A stretch of 56,591 bases of DNA. Source: an uncultured Collinsella sp. Its GTDB lineage: Bacteria; Actinomycetota; Coriobacteriia; Coriobacteriales; Coriobacteriaceae. The translations under genes and the position numbers were made by a program. Each line of letters opens with the position of its first letter. The first letter of the stretch is position 1. Shown one piece after another: positions 26,109 through 33,326 of the stretch. Location of the stretch: positions 1-56,591 of the forward strand of contig CAADSS010000041.1 of NCBI GenBank assembly GCA_900751695.1, given 5' to 3'. The notes under the pieces were generated by a model. It saw only the letters and a list, made by a program, of their open reading frames with translations. It was not told where the DNA came from and did no database searches.

Positions 26109-26276
26109 GACGCCATAGGTTGAGCATAAGTCAGCGAGCGGGTCGCATTTGTGACAAGGTGGCGTGAAACGAAAGGGCGCTGACCTTCTGGTCGCGCCCT
26201 TGAAGTTGAACGTCAGATTGTCCAAATGCGGCCCGCGCAGCGTCGGCCCGTTACGGCGTTTGGTAAAACGCCGTAA
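26109..26276 (-). ncRNA. Candidate structured RNA element, copy A
   Basis: A roughly 168-nt element directly after the stop codon of the RGG-protein gene, read on the minus strand. It starts with hairpin H1 (TTACGGCGTTT-TACC-AAACGCCGTAA, 11 bp). A rod with nested stems follows: GACGC/GCGTC outermost, a GC-rich GCATT/AATGC stem, then an inner AAGGGCGC/GCGCCCTT hairpin capped by GACC-AGAA-GGTC. The 55 nt at 26166-26220 are identical to 29483-29537 in copy B. It could equally be a non-coding mobile palindrome. Confidence 0.6.
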
Positions 26277-27188
26277 CTAAAAGCGATTGCCGCGGAAGCC
26301 GCCACCGTTGCGGCCACCACGGTCGCCACCGCGACCGCCGCGGTCGTTACCACGGTTGCCGCCGAAGCCGCCACGATTGCCGCCGCGGTCGCCATAGCCA
26401 CCACGGTTGCCGCCAAAACCGCCGCGACCGCCACGATCGCCGCCACGGCCACCAAAGCCGCCGCGGCCACCGCGATCGCCACCGCGACCACCACGGTCGC
26501 CGCCACGGCCACCGCGATCGCCAAAGCCGCCGCGACCGCCACGGTCGCCGCCACGGCCACCGCGGTCGTCACGGCCGCCGCGAGGACCGCGGTCCTCGTC
26601 CAGGCCCATGGCGACGAGCGGAGCGGTAACCTTATCGAGGGCCGCCATCAGCTCGGTGGCCTCCTCATAAGAAAGCTCGGGCAGGAGCTTCTCCTTCTTG
26701 TTGGCAAGCTCGACCAGGCCCTCAGCGGCATCCTCGGCAGCGAAGACGACGATCTTGCGCATATCGCCCTCGGCGTCGTCGATGCGGCCGACCAGATCGG
26801 CAGCCTCGGCCTCGGCCATCAGGCCATCGAGCTCACGGAGGCGCATGCCCAGCAGATCGGACATTTCCTTCTGCTCCATCTTGGGCTTGAGGTCAAGAAG
26901 CTTGATGGCGCGCTCGATGTTCGCCATGCGCTCGGCCTTGGCCTCCTCCTCCTTGGAAATAGCAAAGCGACGGCTACGCAGCAGGCGGGCAGCCTTCTGC
27001 ATCTTGTCCATCAGCTCTTCGTCATCGTAATCAACGGCGGCCTCGACAACCTCGGCCTCCTCCTCGGCGGAAACCTCGTCAGCAGCCTCAACCTCGGCGG
27101 CTTCGGTCTCCACGGTCTCGACTGCCTCGACCTCGGCAGCCATGGTCTCGTTCTCGGTCTCGTTCATGATCTCTTCGTTCTCAGACAT
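26277..27188 (-). CDS. Acidic protein with C-terminal RGG-box tail
   Basis: A 303-residue protein in three parts. Residues 1-52 are a low-complexity acidic stretch of Glu/Ala/Val. Residues about 53-195 form a helical domain (LMDKMQKAARLLRSRRFAIS, then LLGMRLRELDGLMAEAEAAD) that resembles a winged-helix-like or coiled fold I cannot name firmly. Residues about 200-303 are an RGG/RDG repeat tail with over twenty Arg-Gly-Gly or close variants. RGG boxes bind RNA and promote condensate formation in eukaryotes; bacterial examples occur in cold-shock and helicase tails. It is a single gene, followed at once by structured element copy A, so that element probably lies in its 3' untranslated region. 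Confidence 0.75.
   Translation of the reverse strand: MSENEEIMNETENETMAAEVEAVETVETEAAEVEAADEVSAEEEAEVVEAAVDYDDEELMDKMQKAARLLRSRRFAISKEEEAKAERMANIERAIKLLDLKPKMEQKEMSDLLGMRLRELDGLMAEAEAADLVGRIDDAEGDMRKIVVFAAEDAAEGLVELANKKEKLLPELSYEEATELMAALDKVTAPLVAMGLDEDRGPRGGRDDRGGRGGDRGGRGGFGDRGGRGGDRGGRGGDRGGRGGFGGRGGDRGGRGGFGGNRGGYGDRGGNRGGFGGNRGNDRGGRGGDRGGRNGGGFRGNRF
26281..26590 (-). repeat. RGG-encoding tandem repeat tract
   Basis: About 310 nt of imperfect, GC-rich tandem units that encode the Arg/Gly/Asp-rich tail of the overlapping protein. Unit variants such as CGGTCGCCGCCACGG recur many times. Spacers of constant length are absent, so it is not a CRISPR array. Confidence 0.85.
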
Positions 27189-27340
27189 GAGACTCCTTCT
27201 TGGCCCTCTCGGGCATCATCGCCCCATTCGCGGGGCCCGTCGCGCACTCTTTGCGCTTTAAACATTCATGCCTCTCGGCAAAACGTCCATTAGTTTATGG
27301 TGTCGCCATCCAATCTAGCTGCAGAATCTATATGCACACA

Positions 27341-28756
27341 TTAATGCGACATGTGCGACTCGCGACGAGCGTACACCAGCGACGTCGCGAACCCAACCAC
27401 GGCAATTGCAGCTGCCACACGCACGGCAGCTGCAAATCCAATTGCCTGGGCAACGTCCGTCGCAGCGCCAGCGACACCGGCAGTCGCCGCAGAACTCGAG
27501 AGCAGGCCGATAAACAGCGACGGGCCAAACGATGCGGCAATCATGTTCCACGTGTTGAGCAATGCCGTTCCGTGAGGATGCTCAGCGGCGGGCAGCGTCT
27601 CCAAGCCGGCCGTTTGCGAGGGGCTCAGCACCAAACCGACTCCGGCATACACCACAACGGTCAGCGCCACGACGACGCCGATGTTCATGCTTGCCGCCGT
27701 CATCGAGATGGCAGTCTGCCCCACGGCAATCAGGGTAAAGCCGACCGGCAGCAGCGGCCATGCGCCACGGGCGTCCATCACGCGTCCGCCCACAATCGAG
27801 GTCACGGCGTTGCAGGCAATCGCCGGCAAAATGAGCAAGCCCGCAACAAGTGCGGTCATTCTGTATGCGCCCTCAAAATAGAGCGGCAACAAAACGCTCA
27901 TCGAGAACGTCGTCATCATCGACACCACCACAAGCAGGCACGCAGGCCAAAAGCGAACGCTCGCCATGGGACGCACGTTAAGCACCGGATGTTCGAGTTT
28001 GAGCTGACGGGCGGCAAACAGGCCGAGCAGCACAATGGCGGTGAAGAGCGCCACGATACTGGCAATCAGATTGGTCGAGAACTCGCCTACGGAATACACA
28101 AATGCCGTAATGCCGGCCGCGAGCAAAACAACCGACAGAATATCAAGCGTGGTGTTCGAACGCTCTCCGACATTCTGAACAAGCTTAACGCCCGCCGCTG
28201 CGACCGCAATGCCGCCCACCAGCGGCACTACGAACACCGCCCTCCAGCCAAACAACGTGCACATAAGACCGCTGATCACGGGTCCAAACGCCGGCCCCAG
28301 CGTAATGCAGGCACCACCCAGGCTCAGATACAAACCGAGCTTCTCACGCGGGGCACAAGACAGCACCACGTTCATCATGAGCGGGAACAAGATGCCCGAT
28401 CCCGCAGCCTGCAAAATACGACTTGGCAGCAAAACGCTAAACGACGGAGCGACCAGGCACAGGGCTTCGCCGGCGACCATGCATCCGCATGCGAAAAACA
28501 GCAGCTTGCGCGTCGAGAAACGGCCGGACAGGAAGGCCATGATGGCCGTAAAGATCGACGTCACGATCATGTAGCCCGAAACGAGCCACTGCGCCGTGGT
28601 GGCACTCACCGAAAAGGCCGCCATAATGTCGTGCAACGCCACGATAATGATGTTCTCGTTAAACGCGGCAACAAAGGCTGCGATATACATTACGACGAGA
28701 ATCGCCGCAGTGGCCGATGGCGTTACTCTAACTTGTTGCTGAGATTTGCTCCCCAT
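27341..28756 (-). CDS. MFS transporter, DHA2-type drug:H+ antiporter
   Basis: A 471-residue membrane protein with about 14 hydrophobic helices. It has the early NENIIIVALHDIMAAFSVS, the loop motif LSGRFSTRKLLFFACGC between helices 2 and 3, and the family C-type PLMMNVVLSCAPREKLGLYL region. DHA2 proteins export drugs, bile salts or other hydrophobic compounds using the proton gradient. ATG 28756 is preceded by AGGAAGG; a start at 28873 would add 39 residues upstream of the first helix. It faces the deformylase gene divergently, with about 200 nt between. A long antisense open frame overlaps it and is not a gene. Confidence 0.85.
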   Translation of the reverse strand: MGSKSQQQVRVTPSATAAILVVMYIAAFVAAFNENIIIVALHDIMAAFSVSATTAQWLVSGYMIVTSIFTAIMAFLSGRFSTRKLLFFACGCMVAGEALCLVAPSFSVLLPSRILQAAGSGILFPLMMNVVLSCAPREKLGLYLSLGGACITLGPAFGPVISGLMCTLFGWRAVFVVPLVGGIAVAAAGVKLVQNVGERSNTTLDILSVVLLAAGITAFVYSVGEFSTNLIASIVALFTAIVLLGLFAARQLKLEHPVLNVRPMASVRFWPACLLVVVSMMTTFSMSVLLPLYFEGAYRMTALVAGLLILPAIACNAVTSIVGGRVMDARGAWPLLPVGFTLIAVGQTAISMTAASMNIGVVVALTVVVYAGVGLVLSPSQTAGLETLPAAEHPHGTALLNTWNMIAASFGPSLFIGLLSSSAATAGVAGAATDVAQAIGFAAAVRVAAAIAVVGFATSLVYARRESHMSH

Positions 28757-28960
28757 GCATTTCCTTCCTCTTGGAACGACAGTCGCATCGCCCCAGAGGA
28801 ACAGTCCAGGGCGAAAATGAGCCCTAGACTTACGCCAGACGCCGTACACGACGAGTCTGGCAACATGGTCCAACGTCGAAAGATTGTAACGCGGACGCGC
28901 AGCTTTCCTTCCGCGCTATTATTAAAAGTCCACGAAAGCATGAGACATGAGGAGCCCACC

Positions 28961-29371
28961 ATGATCAAGCCCATCATGAAATCCGAGTTCTTTTTGCGCC
29001 TTCCTTCCGAAGACGCGGGACCCGACGACGCCGCGACCGGGCAGGACCTCCTGGATACGCTCAACGAACATGAGCACGAGTGCGTGGGCCTCGCCGCCAA
29101 CATGATCGGCGTGCGCAAACGCATCATCTGCGTAAAGGACGGCACCAGGGCGCTGCTGATGTACAACCCTCAAATTCTCGAGCAGGTCAATGCCTATCAG
29201 ACGAGCGAAGGGTGCCTCTCGCTGATCGGCGAGCGTCCCTGTACCCGCTATCGCCGCATTAAGGTTGAGTATTTGGACGAGAACTTTGTCCGCCGCATCA
29301 AAAACTTCTCGGGCTACACCGCCGAGATCATCCAACACGAAATCGACCACTGCAACGGGATCGTTATTTAG
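28961..29371 (+). CDS. Peptide deformylase-like protein, short subfamily
   Basis: A 136-residue deformylase. Motif 2 is SEGCLSLIG with the metal-ligand Cys, and motif 3 is IIQHEIDHCNGI with both His ligands and the catalytic Glu. Motif 1 reads VGLAANMIGV, where the usual Gln is Met, a change seen in this short subfamily. The enzyme removes the formyl group from nascent protein N-termini, or acts on a specialised substrate. ATG 28961 follows GAGGAG at 28949-28954. The long open frame upstream in the same phase is a shadow over the MFS gene. A degenerate paralogue lies at 36848-37267. Confidence 0.82.
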   Translation: MIKPIMKSEFFLRLPSEDAGPDDAATGQDLLDTLNEHEHECVGLAANMIGVRKRIICVKDGTRALLMYNPQILEQVNAYQTSEGCLSLIGERPCTRYRRIKVEYLDENFVRRIKNFSGYTAEIIQHEIDHCNGIVI

Positions 29372-29428
29372 TTCCGCGAGTCAAGGAAAATGATCTGTTT
29401 TCCTCCGTCCCTAATGGACCATGCTAAC

Positions 29429-29597
29429 GACGCAGGCTGAGCATACGACAGCGAGCGAGCCGCATTTGCACCAAGGTGACGCGAAACGAAAGGGCGCTGA
29501 CCTTCTGGTCGCGCCCTTGAAGTTGAACGTCAGATTGGTGTGAATGCGGCTCGCGCAGCGTCAAGCGGTCCGCCGTTCGGTAGAACGGCGGAACTAG
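29429..29597 (-). ncRNA. Candidate structured RNA element, copy B
   Basis: Read on the minus strand it begins just after the stop of the XRE-aminotransferase gene, as copy A does after the RGG gene. H1 is TCCGCCGTTC-TACC-GAACGGCGGA (10 bp). Compared with copy A almost every stem base differs, yet pairing is kept and the TACC loop is the same. The lower rod keeps GACGC/GCGTC, and GCGAGCCGCATT pairs with AATGCGGCTCGC. The core at 29483-29537 is identical to copy A. Confidence 0.6.
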
Positions 29598-31118
29598 TTA
29601 CGCTTGACGGTAATGATCGAAGAAGTCGGCTAAGTCTTCGAGCGACTCTTTGAGCACTTCCATGCGCGGCAGGTACACGATGCGGAAGTGATCGGGCTCG
29701 GCCCAGTTAAAGCCGCCGCCGCGCGTGATCAGAATCTTCTTCTCGTGCAGCAGGTCGAGGGCAAACTGCTCGTCATCGGTGATGTTGAACTTTTTAACAT
29801 CCATCTTGGGGAAGATATAGAACGCCGCGCGCGGCTTGACCACCGAGATGCCGTCGATCTTGTTGAGCTCCTCATACACAAAGTTGCGCTGCTCGTAGAC
29901 ACGACCGCCGGGACGGATGTAGTCGTTGACCGACTGATGGCCACCGAGCGCCGTCTGGACGATCGACTGGGCCGGCACGTTGGAGCACAGGCGCATGTTA
30001 GAGAGCATGTTGATACCCATAATGAAGTCGCTCATGCAGCGCTGGTTGCCCGAAAGCACCATCCAGCCAATACGATAGCCCGCGATCATGTGCGACTTGG
30101 AAAGGCCGCTAAAGGTAACGCAGGGCAGATCGGGAGCGAGCGAGGCAATCGAGACGTGCTCGTAGCCGTCCATGCACAGACGGTCGTAGATCTCGTCGGC
30201 AAAGATCATGAGCTGGTGCCTGCGCGCAACCTCGACGATGCCCTCGAGCACCTCGCGCGGGTAGACCGAGCCCGTGGGGTTGTTGGGGTTGATGATGACG
30301 AGGGCCTTGGTCGCGCTCGTGATCTTGGACTCCATATCCTCCAGATCGGGATACCAATCCGCCTGCTCATCGCACAGATAGTGCACGGGATGACCGCCGG
30401 CAAGGGTCGCGCACGCCGTCCAGAGCGGATAGTCGGGGCTGGGGATCAGAATCTCGTCGCCATTGTCGAGCAGCGCGTTCATCGAAAGCTGAATGAGCTC
30501 GGACACGCCGTTGCCCGTGTAGATGTGCTCCATCTGAACATTGGGCAGGCCCTTGATCTGCGAGTACTGCATAATCGCCTTGCGCGCAGAGAACAGGCCG
30601 CGCGAGTTGGAATAGCCTTCGCAGTCGGGCAGCTGTTGGCGCATGTCCTTGATAACCTCGTCGGGCGTGCGGAAACCGAAGGGCGCTGGGTTGCCGATAT
30701 TGAGCTTGAGGATGCGCTCGCCCTCGTCCTCCATACGGGCGGCCTCGTCGACGACGGGACCGCGCACATCATACAAGACGTTATCAAGCTTGGTGGATTT
30801 AGAAAAAGTACGCATGGTGGTGCTCCTTGGAATTTGAGCTGAGGAACTAGGTTCGGATTTGGCAACTTTACGGGACGGAGGGGTCTCACCTTGGTCGGCG
30901 TCACCGGCGAGCAGCCAGGTAACATCGACCTCCAAAATGCGGGCGAGCAGCTCTGCCACATCGCGCCGCGGGATCGTCTTGCCGCTCACATATTGGCTCA
31001 TCTGACTCTTGCCGAGTTTTTTGCCGAGCATCTCCGATGCGCGGATTACGTCCGACTGGCGAACGTCGCGATCGGACATAGTCTGTCGCAGGCGATCGCA
31101 AAACGTCTCTTGGGCCAC
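29598..31118 (-). CDS. XRE-HTH fused to AlaA-type aminotransferase
   Basis: A 506-residue fusion. Residues about 5-75 are an XRE-type helix-turn-helix (SDVIRASEMLGKKLGKSQMS, then QYVSGKTIPRRDVAELLARI). A Ser/Pro/Lys linker leads to a class I/II aminotransferase (about 105-506) with GNGVSELIQLSMNALL, INPNNPTGSVYPREVLEGIV, the PLP lysine in GLSKSHMIAGYRIGWM and FRIVYLPRME. The enzyme half resembles the glutamate-pyruvate/valine-pyruvate type. Start GTG 31118 is chosen because AAGGAGG precedes it; an in-frame GTG at 31157 overlaps the operator. Four GTTCAATT-type half-sites lie at 31140-31221, upstream of the start, so self-regulation is likely. Unlike MocR proteins, the DNA-binding part is XRE, not GntR. 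Confidence 0.82.
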   Translation of the reverse strand: MAQETFCDRLRQTMSDRDVRQSDVIRASEMLGKKLGKSQMSQYVSGKTIPRRDVAELLARILEVDVTWLLAGDADQGETPPSRKVAKSEPSSSAQIPRSTTMRTFSKSTKLDNVLYDVRGPVVDEAARMEDEGERILKLNIGNPAPFGFRTPDEVIKDMRQQLPDCEGYSNSRGLFSARKAIMQYSQIKGLPNVQMEHIYTGNGVSELIQLSMNALLDNGDEILIPSPDYPLWTACATLAGGHPVHYLCDEQADWYPDLEDMESKITSATKALVIINPNNPTGSVYPREVLEGIVEVARRHQLMIFADEIYDRLCMDGYEHVSIASLAPDLPCVTFSGLSKSHMIAGYRIGWMVLSGNQRCMSDFIMGINMLSNMRLCSNVPAQSIVQTALGGHQSVNDYIRPGGRVYEQRNFVYEELNKIDGISVVKPRAAFYIFPKMDVKKFNITDDEQFALDLLHEKKILITRGGGFNWAEPDHFRIVYLPRMEVLKESLEDLADFFDHYRQA

Positions 31119-31139
31119 TAGAACCTCCTTGCTGGCAAA

Positions 31140-31221
31140 GTTCAATTTATAGAACACGAATTGAACCTGAGTTCAATTTAGGCAGCAGTATAGCGCGGCA
31201 CATTATACGAAAGTTCAATTT
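31140..31221. promoter_or_regulatory. GTTCAATT operator cluster of the XRE-aminotransferase gene
   Basis: GTTCAATTT occurs at 31140-31148. AATTGAACCTGAGTTCAATT, a perfect palindrome with a 4-nt centre, spans 31159-31178. GTTCAATT occurs again at 31213-31220. They lie 22-103 nt before the start codon, an arrangement typical of an autoregulatory repressor. Confidence 0.65.
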
Positions 31222-31280
31222 CACAAGAAAATGTACCGAGCCTCGAGAATTGTCCCAAAGTAGACAACAGGTACGCGCTT

Positions 31281-32138
31281 TTAGAGATATTCAAGAAAAC
31301 GAGCCGCCGCAAGCGAAACGTCAGCGGTGCGGTATATGGCGTTGATCTGCCGATGAGGATGTCCCTCGAGCGGGCGCACGGCAACATCGAACTGGCAGCG
31401 GCGCAAGATGAGCGCCGGAAGAATGCTCACGCCCAGACCGTCCTCGACCATGGCCATAATCGCATAATCATCCCATGTCGACAGCTTAGAGCGCACCGCC
31501 AGGCCCGCGCGGCGAAACAGCGGCGTAATCTCATCATCTGTGCCGCGTTCCAGCAGAATAAACTGCTCGTTGGCCAAATCGGCAAGAGAGACGACCTCCG
31601 CCGCGGCAAGCAAAGAGCCTGTTGGCACTACCGCCATTAACTCGTCTCGCACCAACGGCCGCGACGCCATGCCGGCGCCGCGTGGTTCGCGCGGAATAAA
31701 GCCCAGGTCGCAGCGACCTTCCGCCACCCATTGCTCAATCTCGGAGTAATCACCCATCAGCAGCTCGTAATCGATGTCCGGGTGATCGGCGCGAAAGCGC
31801 GCAATCACCGGCGGCAGCACGTGGGTCGCCACGCTCGAAAATGTACCGATGCAGATTTTGCCGCGCATGAGCCCACGCATCTCATCCACCCGTCGCTGCA
31901 AGCGAGTGAATTCCTCGCATAACGCCTCAACAGCCGGCATAACTTGCCGCCCGTCGGCAGAAAGCACTACGCCCTCGCGGCTTCTATCAAGCACTTTAAA
32001 GCCCCAGTCGGCCTCAAGATCGGCCACCATACGGCTCACGCCCGACTGCGAATAGCTCAGCCGCTCGGCGGCGCGCGTAAAACTGCCGGCGCGCACGGTC
32101 TCGAGTAGGACCTGCATCTTTTGAACATTCGTTTCCAC
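31281..32138 (-). CDS. LysR-type regulator
   Basis: A 285-residue LysR regulator. The N-terminal helix-turn-helix is FTRAAERLSYSQSGVSRMVA (residues about 20-40), and the effector-binding domain starts near residue 85 (GKICIGTFSSVATHVLPPVI). The start GTG 32138 follows GGAGGGG. It lies divergent to an EamA-family transporter with about 118 nt between. A TGTTCAC-CCATA-GTGAACA palindrome of the LysR T-N11-A type (32210-32228) sits between them, so control of that transporter is likely. The inducer cannot be inferred. Confidence 0.85.
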   Translation of the reverse strand: METNVQKMQVLLETVRAGSFTRAAERLSYSQSGVSRMVADLEADWGFKVLDRSREGVVLSADGRQVMPAVEALCEEFTRLQRRVDEMRGLMRGKICIGTFSSVATHVLPPVIARFRADHPDIDYELLMGDYSEIEQWVAEGRCDLGFIPREPRGAGMASRPLVRDELMAVVPTGSLLAAAEVVSLADLANEQFILLERGTDDEITPLFRRAGLAVRSKLSTWDDYAIMAMVEDGLGVSILPALILRRCQFDVAVRPLEGHPHRQINAIYRTADVSLAAARFLEYL

Positions 32139-32209
32139 GGCACCCCTCCACATATGCATGAGCTTTTGTCATGTTATCTATGAATTATATTCGCTTTTCT
32201 TCTATAGCC

Positions 32210-32228
32210 TGTTCACCCATAGTGAACA
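32210..32228. promoter_or_regulatory. LysR-type palindrome between lysR and EamA genes
   Basis: TGTTCAC-CCATA-GTGAACA: perfect 7-nt arms, 5-nt centre, containing the T-N11-A core expected of LysR sites, 28 nt before the EamA start. Confidence 0.55.
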
Positions 32229-32256
32229 TGCTCGGATATAGAGGGGATTTCAGCGC

Positions 32257-33168
32257 ATGAACAACGGACTGTTTACGTACTTAGCAGCATTGCTATTGTT
32301 TGGCTCCAACGGCATCATCGCCGCTGCCATCGCGCTACCGAGCTCCGATATCGTGCTCCTGCGCACGTTTTTGGGCGCACTCTCGCTTGTCACCGTCCTC
32401 GCCATCACCCAACGCCATAAGTTGCAGGCGCCATCTCGCCCCCGCGAAGCCGCAGCCCTCCTCCTCTCGGGAGCCGCGCTGGGCGCCAGCTGGATTTTTC
32501 TGTTCCGCGCCTACCAGACGATCGGCGTCGGCGTATCCTCGCTGCTGTACTACTGCGGCCCCATCATCGTTATGGCCCTCTCCCCGCTCATTTTTGGCGA
32601 GAAGCTGACCGGCGGTAAAATCACCGGCTTCATAGCCGTCGCCTGCGGCGCCTTCCTCATCGCGGCCCAAGGTCTGGGCGGCAATATGCCCCTCGCGGGC
32701 ATCGTGTGCGGCATCGCCTCGGCCTTCTGCTACGCGTTGATGGTCATCGCCAGCAAGGGAGCGCCACATATCAAAGGTCTCGAGAACTCCACGCTCCAGG
32801 TGAGTGCCGCCTTTGTAACCGCGTTGATCCTTACGCTCTTCACGCAAGGTGTCCCCTCGTTCCTCTCCCCCAGCATTGCCGCCGGCATCGATTGGCGCGC
32901 CGTTGCCATGCTCGGCATTGTCAACACCGGCATCGGTTGCCTGCTCTACTTTAGTGCCGTCGCCAAGCTGCCCGTCCAGACCGTCGCGGTCGTCGGCTAC
33001 CTCGAGCCGCTTTCGGCCGTCGTGTTCTCGGCCGTCCTTTTGGGCGAAGCCATAACACCGGTCCGCCTGATGGGTGCCGCGCTTATCATCGGCGGCGCGA
33101 TTTTTTGCGAACTCGCCGGCAAACGCGCAAACGCCAAGGCTGGCATCGCCCAGACAGCACGTGCTTAA
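32257..33168 (+). CDS. EamA/DMT-family transporter
   Basis: A 303-residue inner-membrane protein with ten hydrophobic helices arranged as two EamA repeats. The first starts MNNGLFTYLAALLLFGSNGI and holds LLSGAALGASWIFLFRAYQT. The second repeat starts near residue 150 (GIVCGIASAFCYALMVIASK) and ends with VGYLEPLSAVVFSAVLLGEA. Relatives export amino acids, nucleosides or other metabolites. It lies opposite a LysR gene and is likely its target. Length and topology are normal for the family. Confidence 0.88.
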   Translation: MNNGLFTYLAALLLFGSNGIIAAAIALPSSDIVLLRTFLGALSLVTVLAITQRHKLQAPSRPREAAALLLSGAALGASWIFLFRAYQTIGVGVSSLLYYCGPIIVMALSPLIFGEKLTGGKITGFIAVACGAFLIAAQGLGGNMPLAGIVCGIASAFCYALMVIASKGAPHIKGLENSTLQVSAAFVTALILTLFTQGVPSFLSPSIAAGIDWRAVAMLGIVNTGIGCLLYFSAVAKLPVQTVAVVGYLEPLSAVVFSAVLLGEAITPVRLMGAALIIGGAIFCELAGKRANAKAGIAQTARA

Positions 33169-33201
33169 AAGCCCCTGCTTTGAAATGCTACCTACGTACA
33201 T

Positions 33202-33225
33202 AAATAATCCCCAGCTGGGGATTAT
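33202..33225. promoter_or_regulatory. Perfect palindrome upstream of kup
   Basis: Positions about 33202-33225 form a perfect palindrome around TCCCCAGCTGGGGA (arms AATAATCCCCAG and CTGGGGATTATT). It could end the EamA transcript or act as an operator for kup. A second inverted repeat follows at 33284-33304. Confidence 0.45.
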
Positions 33226-33283
33226 TGTCTAAAATAACCTGATGTGCCAAACTGCTCTTGTATGTATAAAGACGGCATAAAGA

Positions 33284-33304
33284 TTATCTGTCCTAGACAG
33301 ATAA
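33284..33304. promoter_or_regulatory. Inverted repeat just upstream of kup start
   Basis: TTATCTGTC-CTA-GACAGATAA: perfect 9-nt arms, centred 33 nt before the kup GTG. Possible operator or leader hairpin. I see no c-di-AMP riboswitch pattern here. Confidence 0.45.
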
Positions 33305-33326
33305 CCGGATGTCTAAGGGAGTCCAC

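Noticed and set aside
26281..26590. Repetitive tract resembling a CRISPR array
   Set aside because: Units are short, contiguous and in frame with an RGG-coding tail. There are no spacers and no cas genes.
27200..29371. A 723-residue plus-strand open frame
   Set aside because: Only its last 136 codons (from 28961) are a real gene, the deformylase. The rest is antisense to the MFS transporter and has no recognisable domain.
33169..33326. Possible c-di-AMP riboswitch before kup
   Set aside because: Only simple palindromes are visible; I cannot find the aptamer's conserved blocks.
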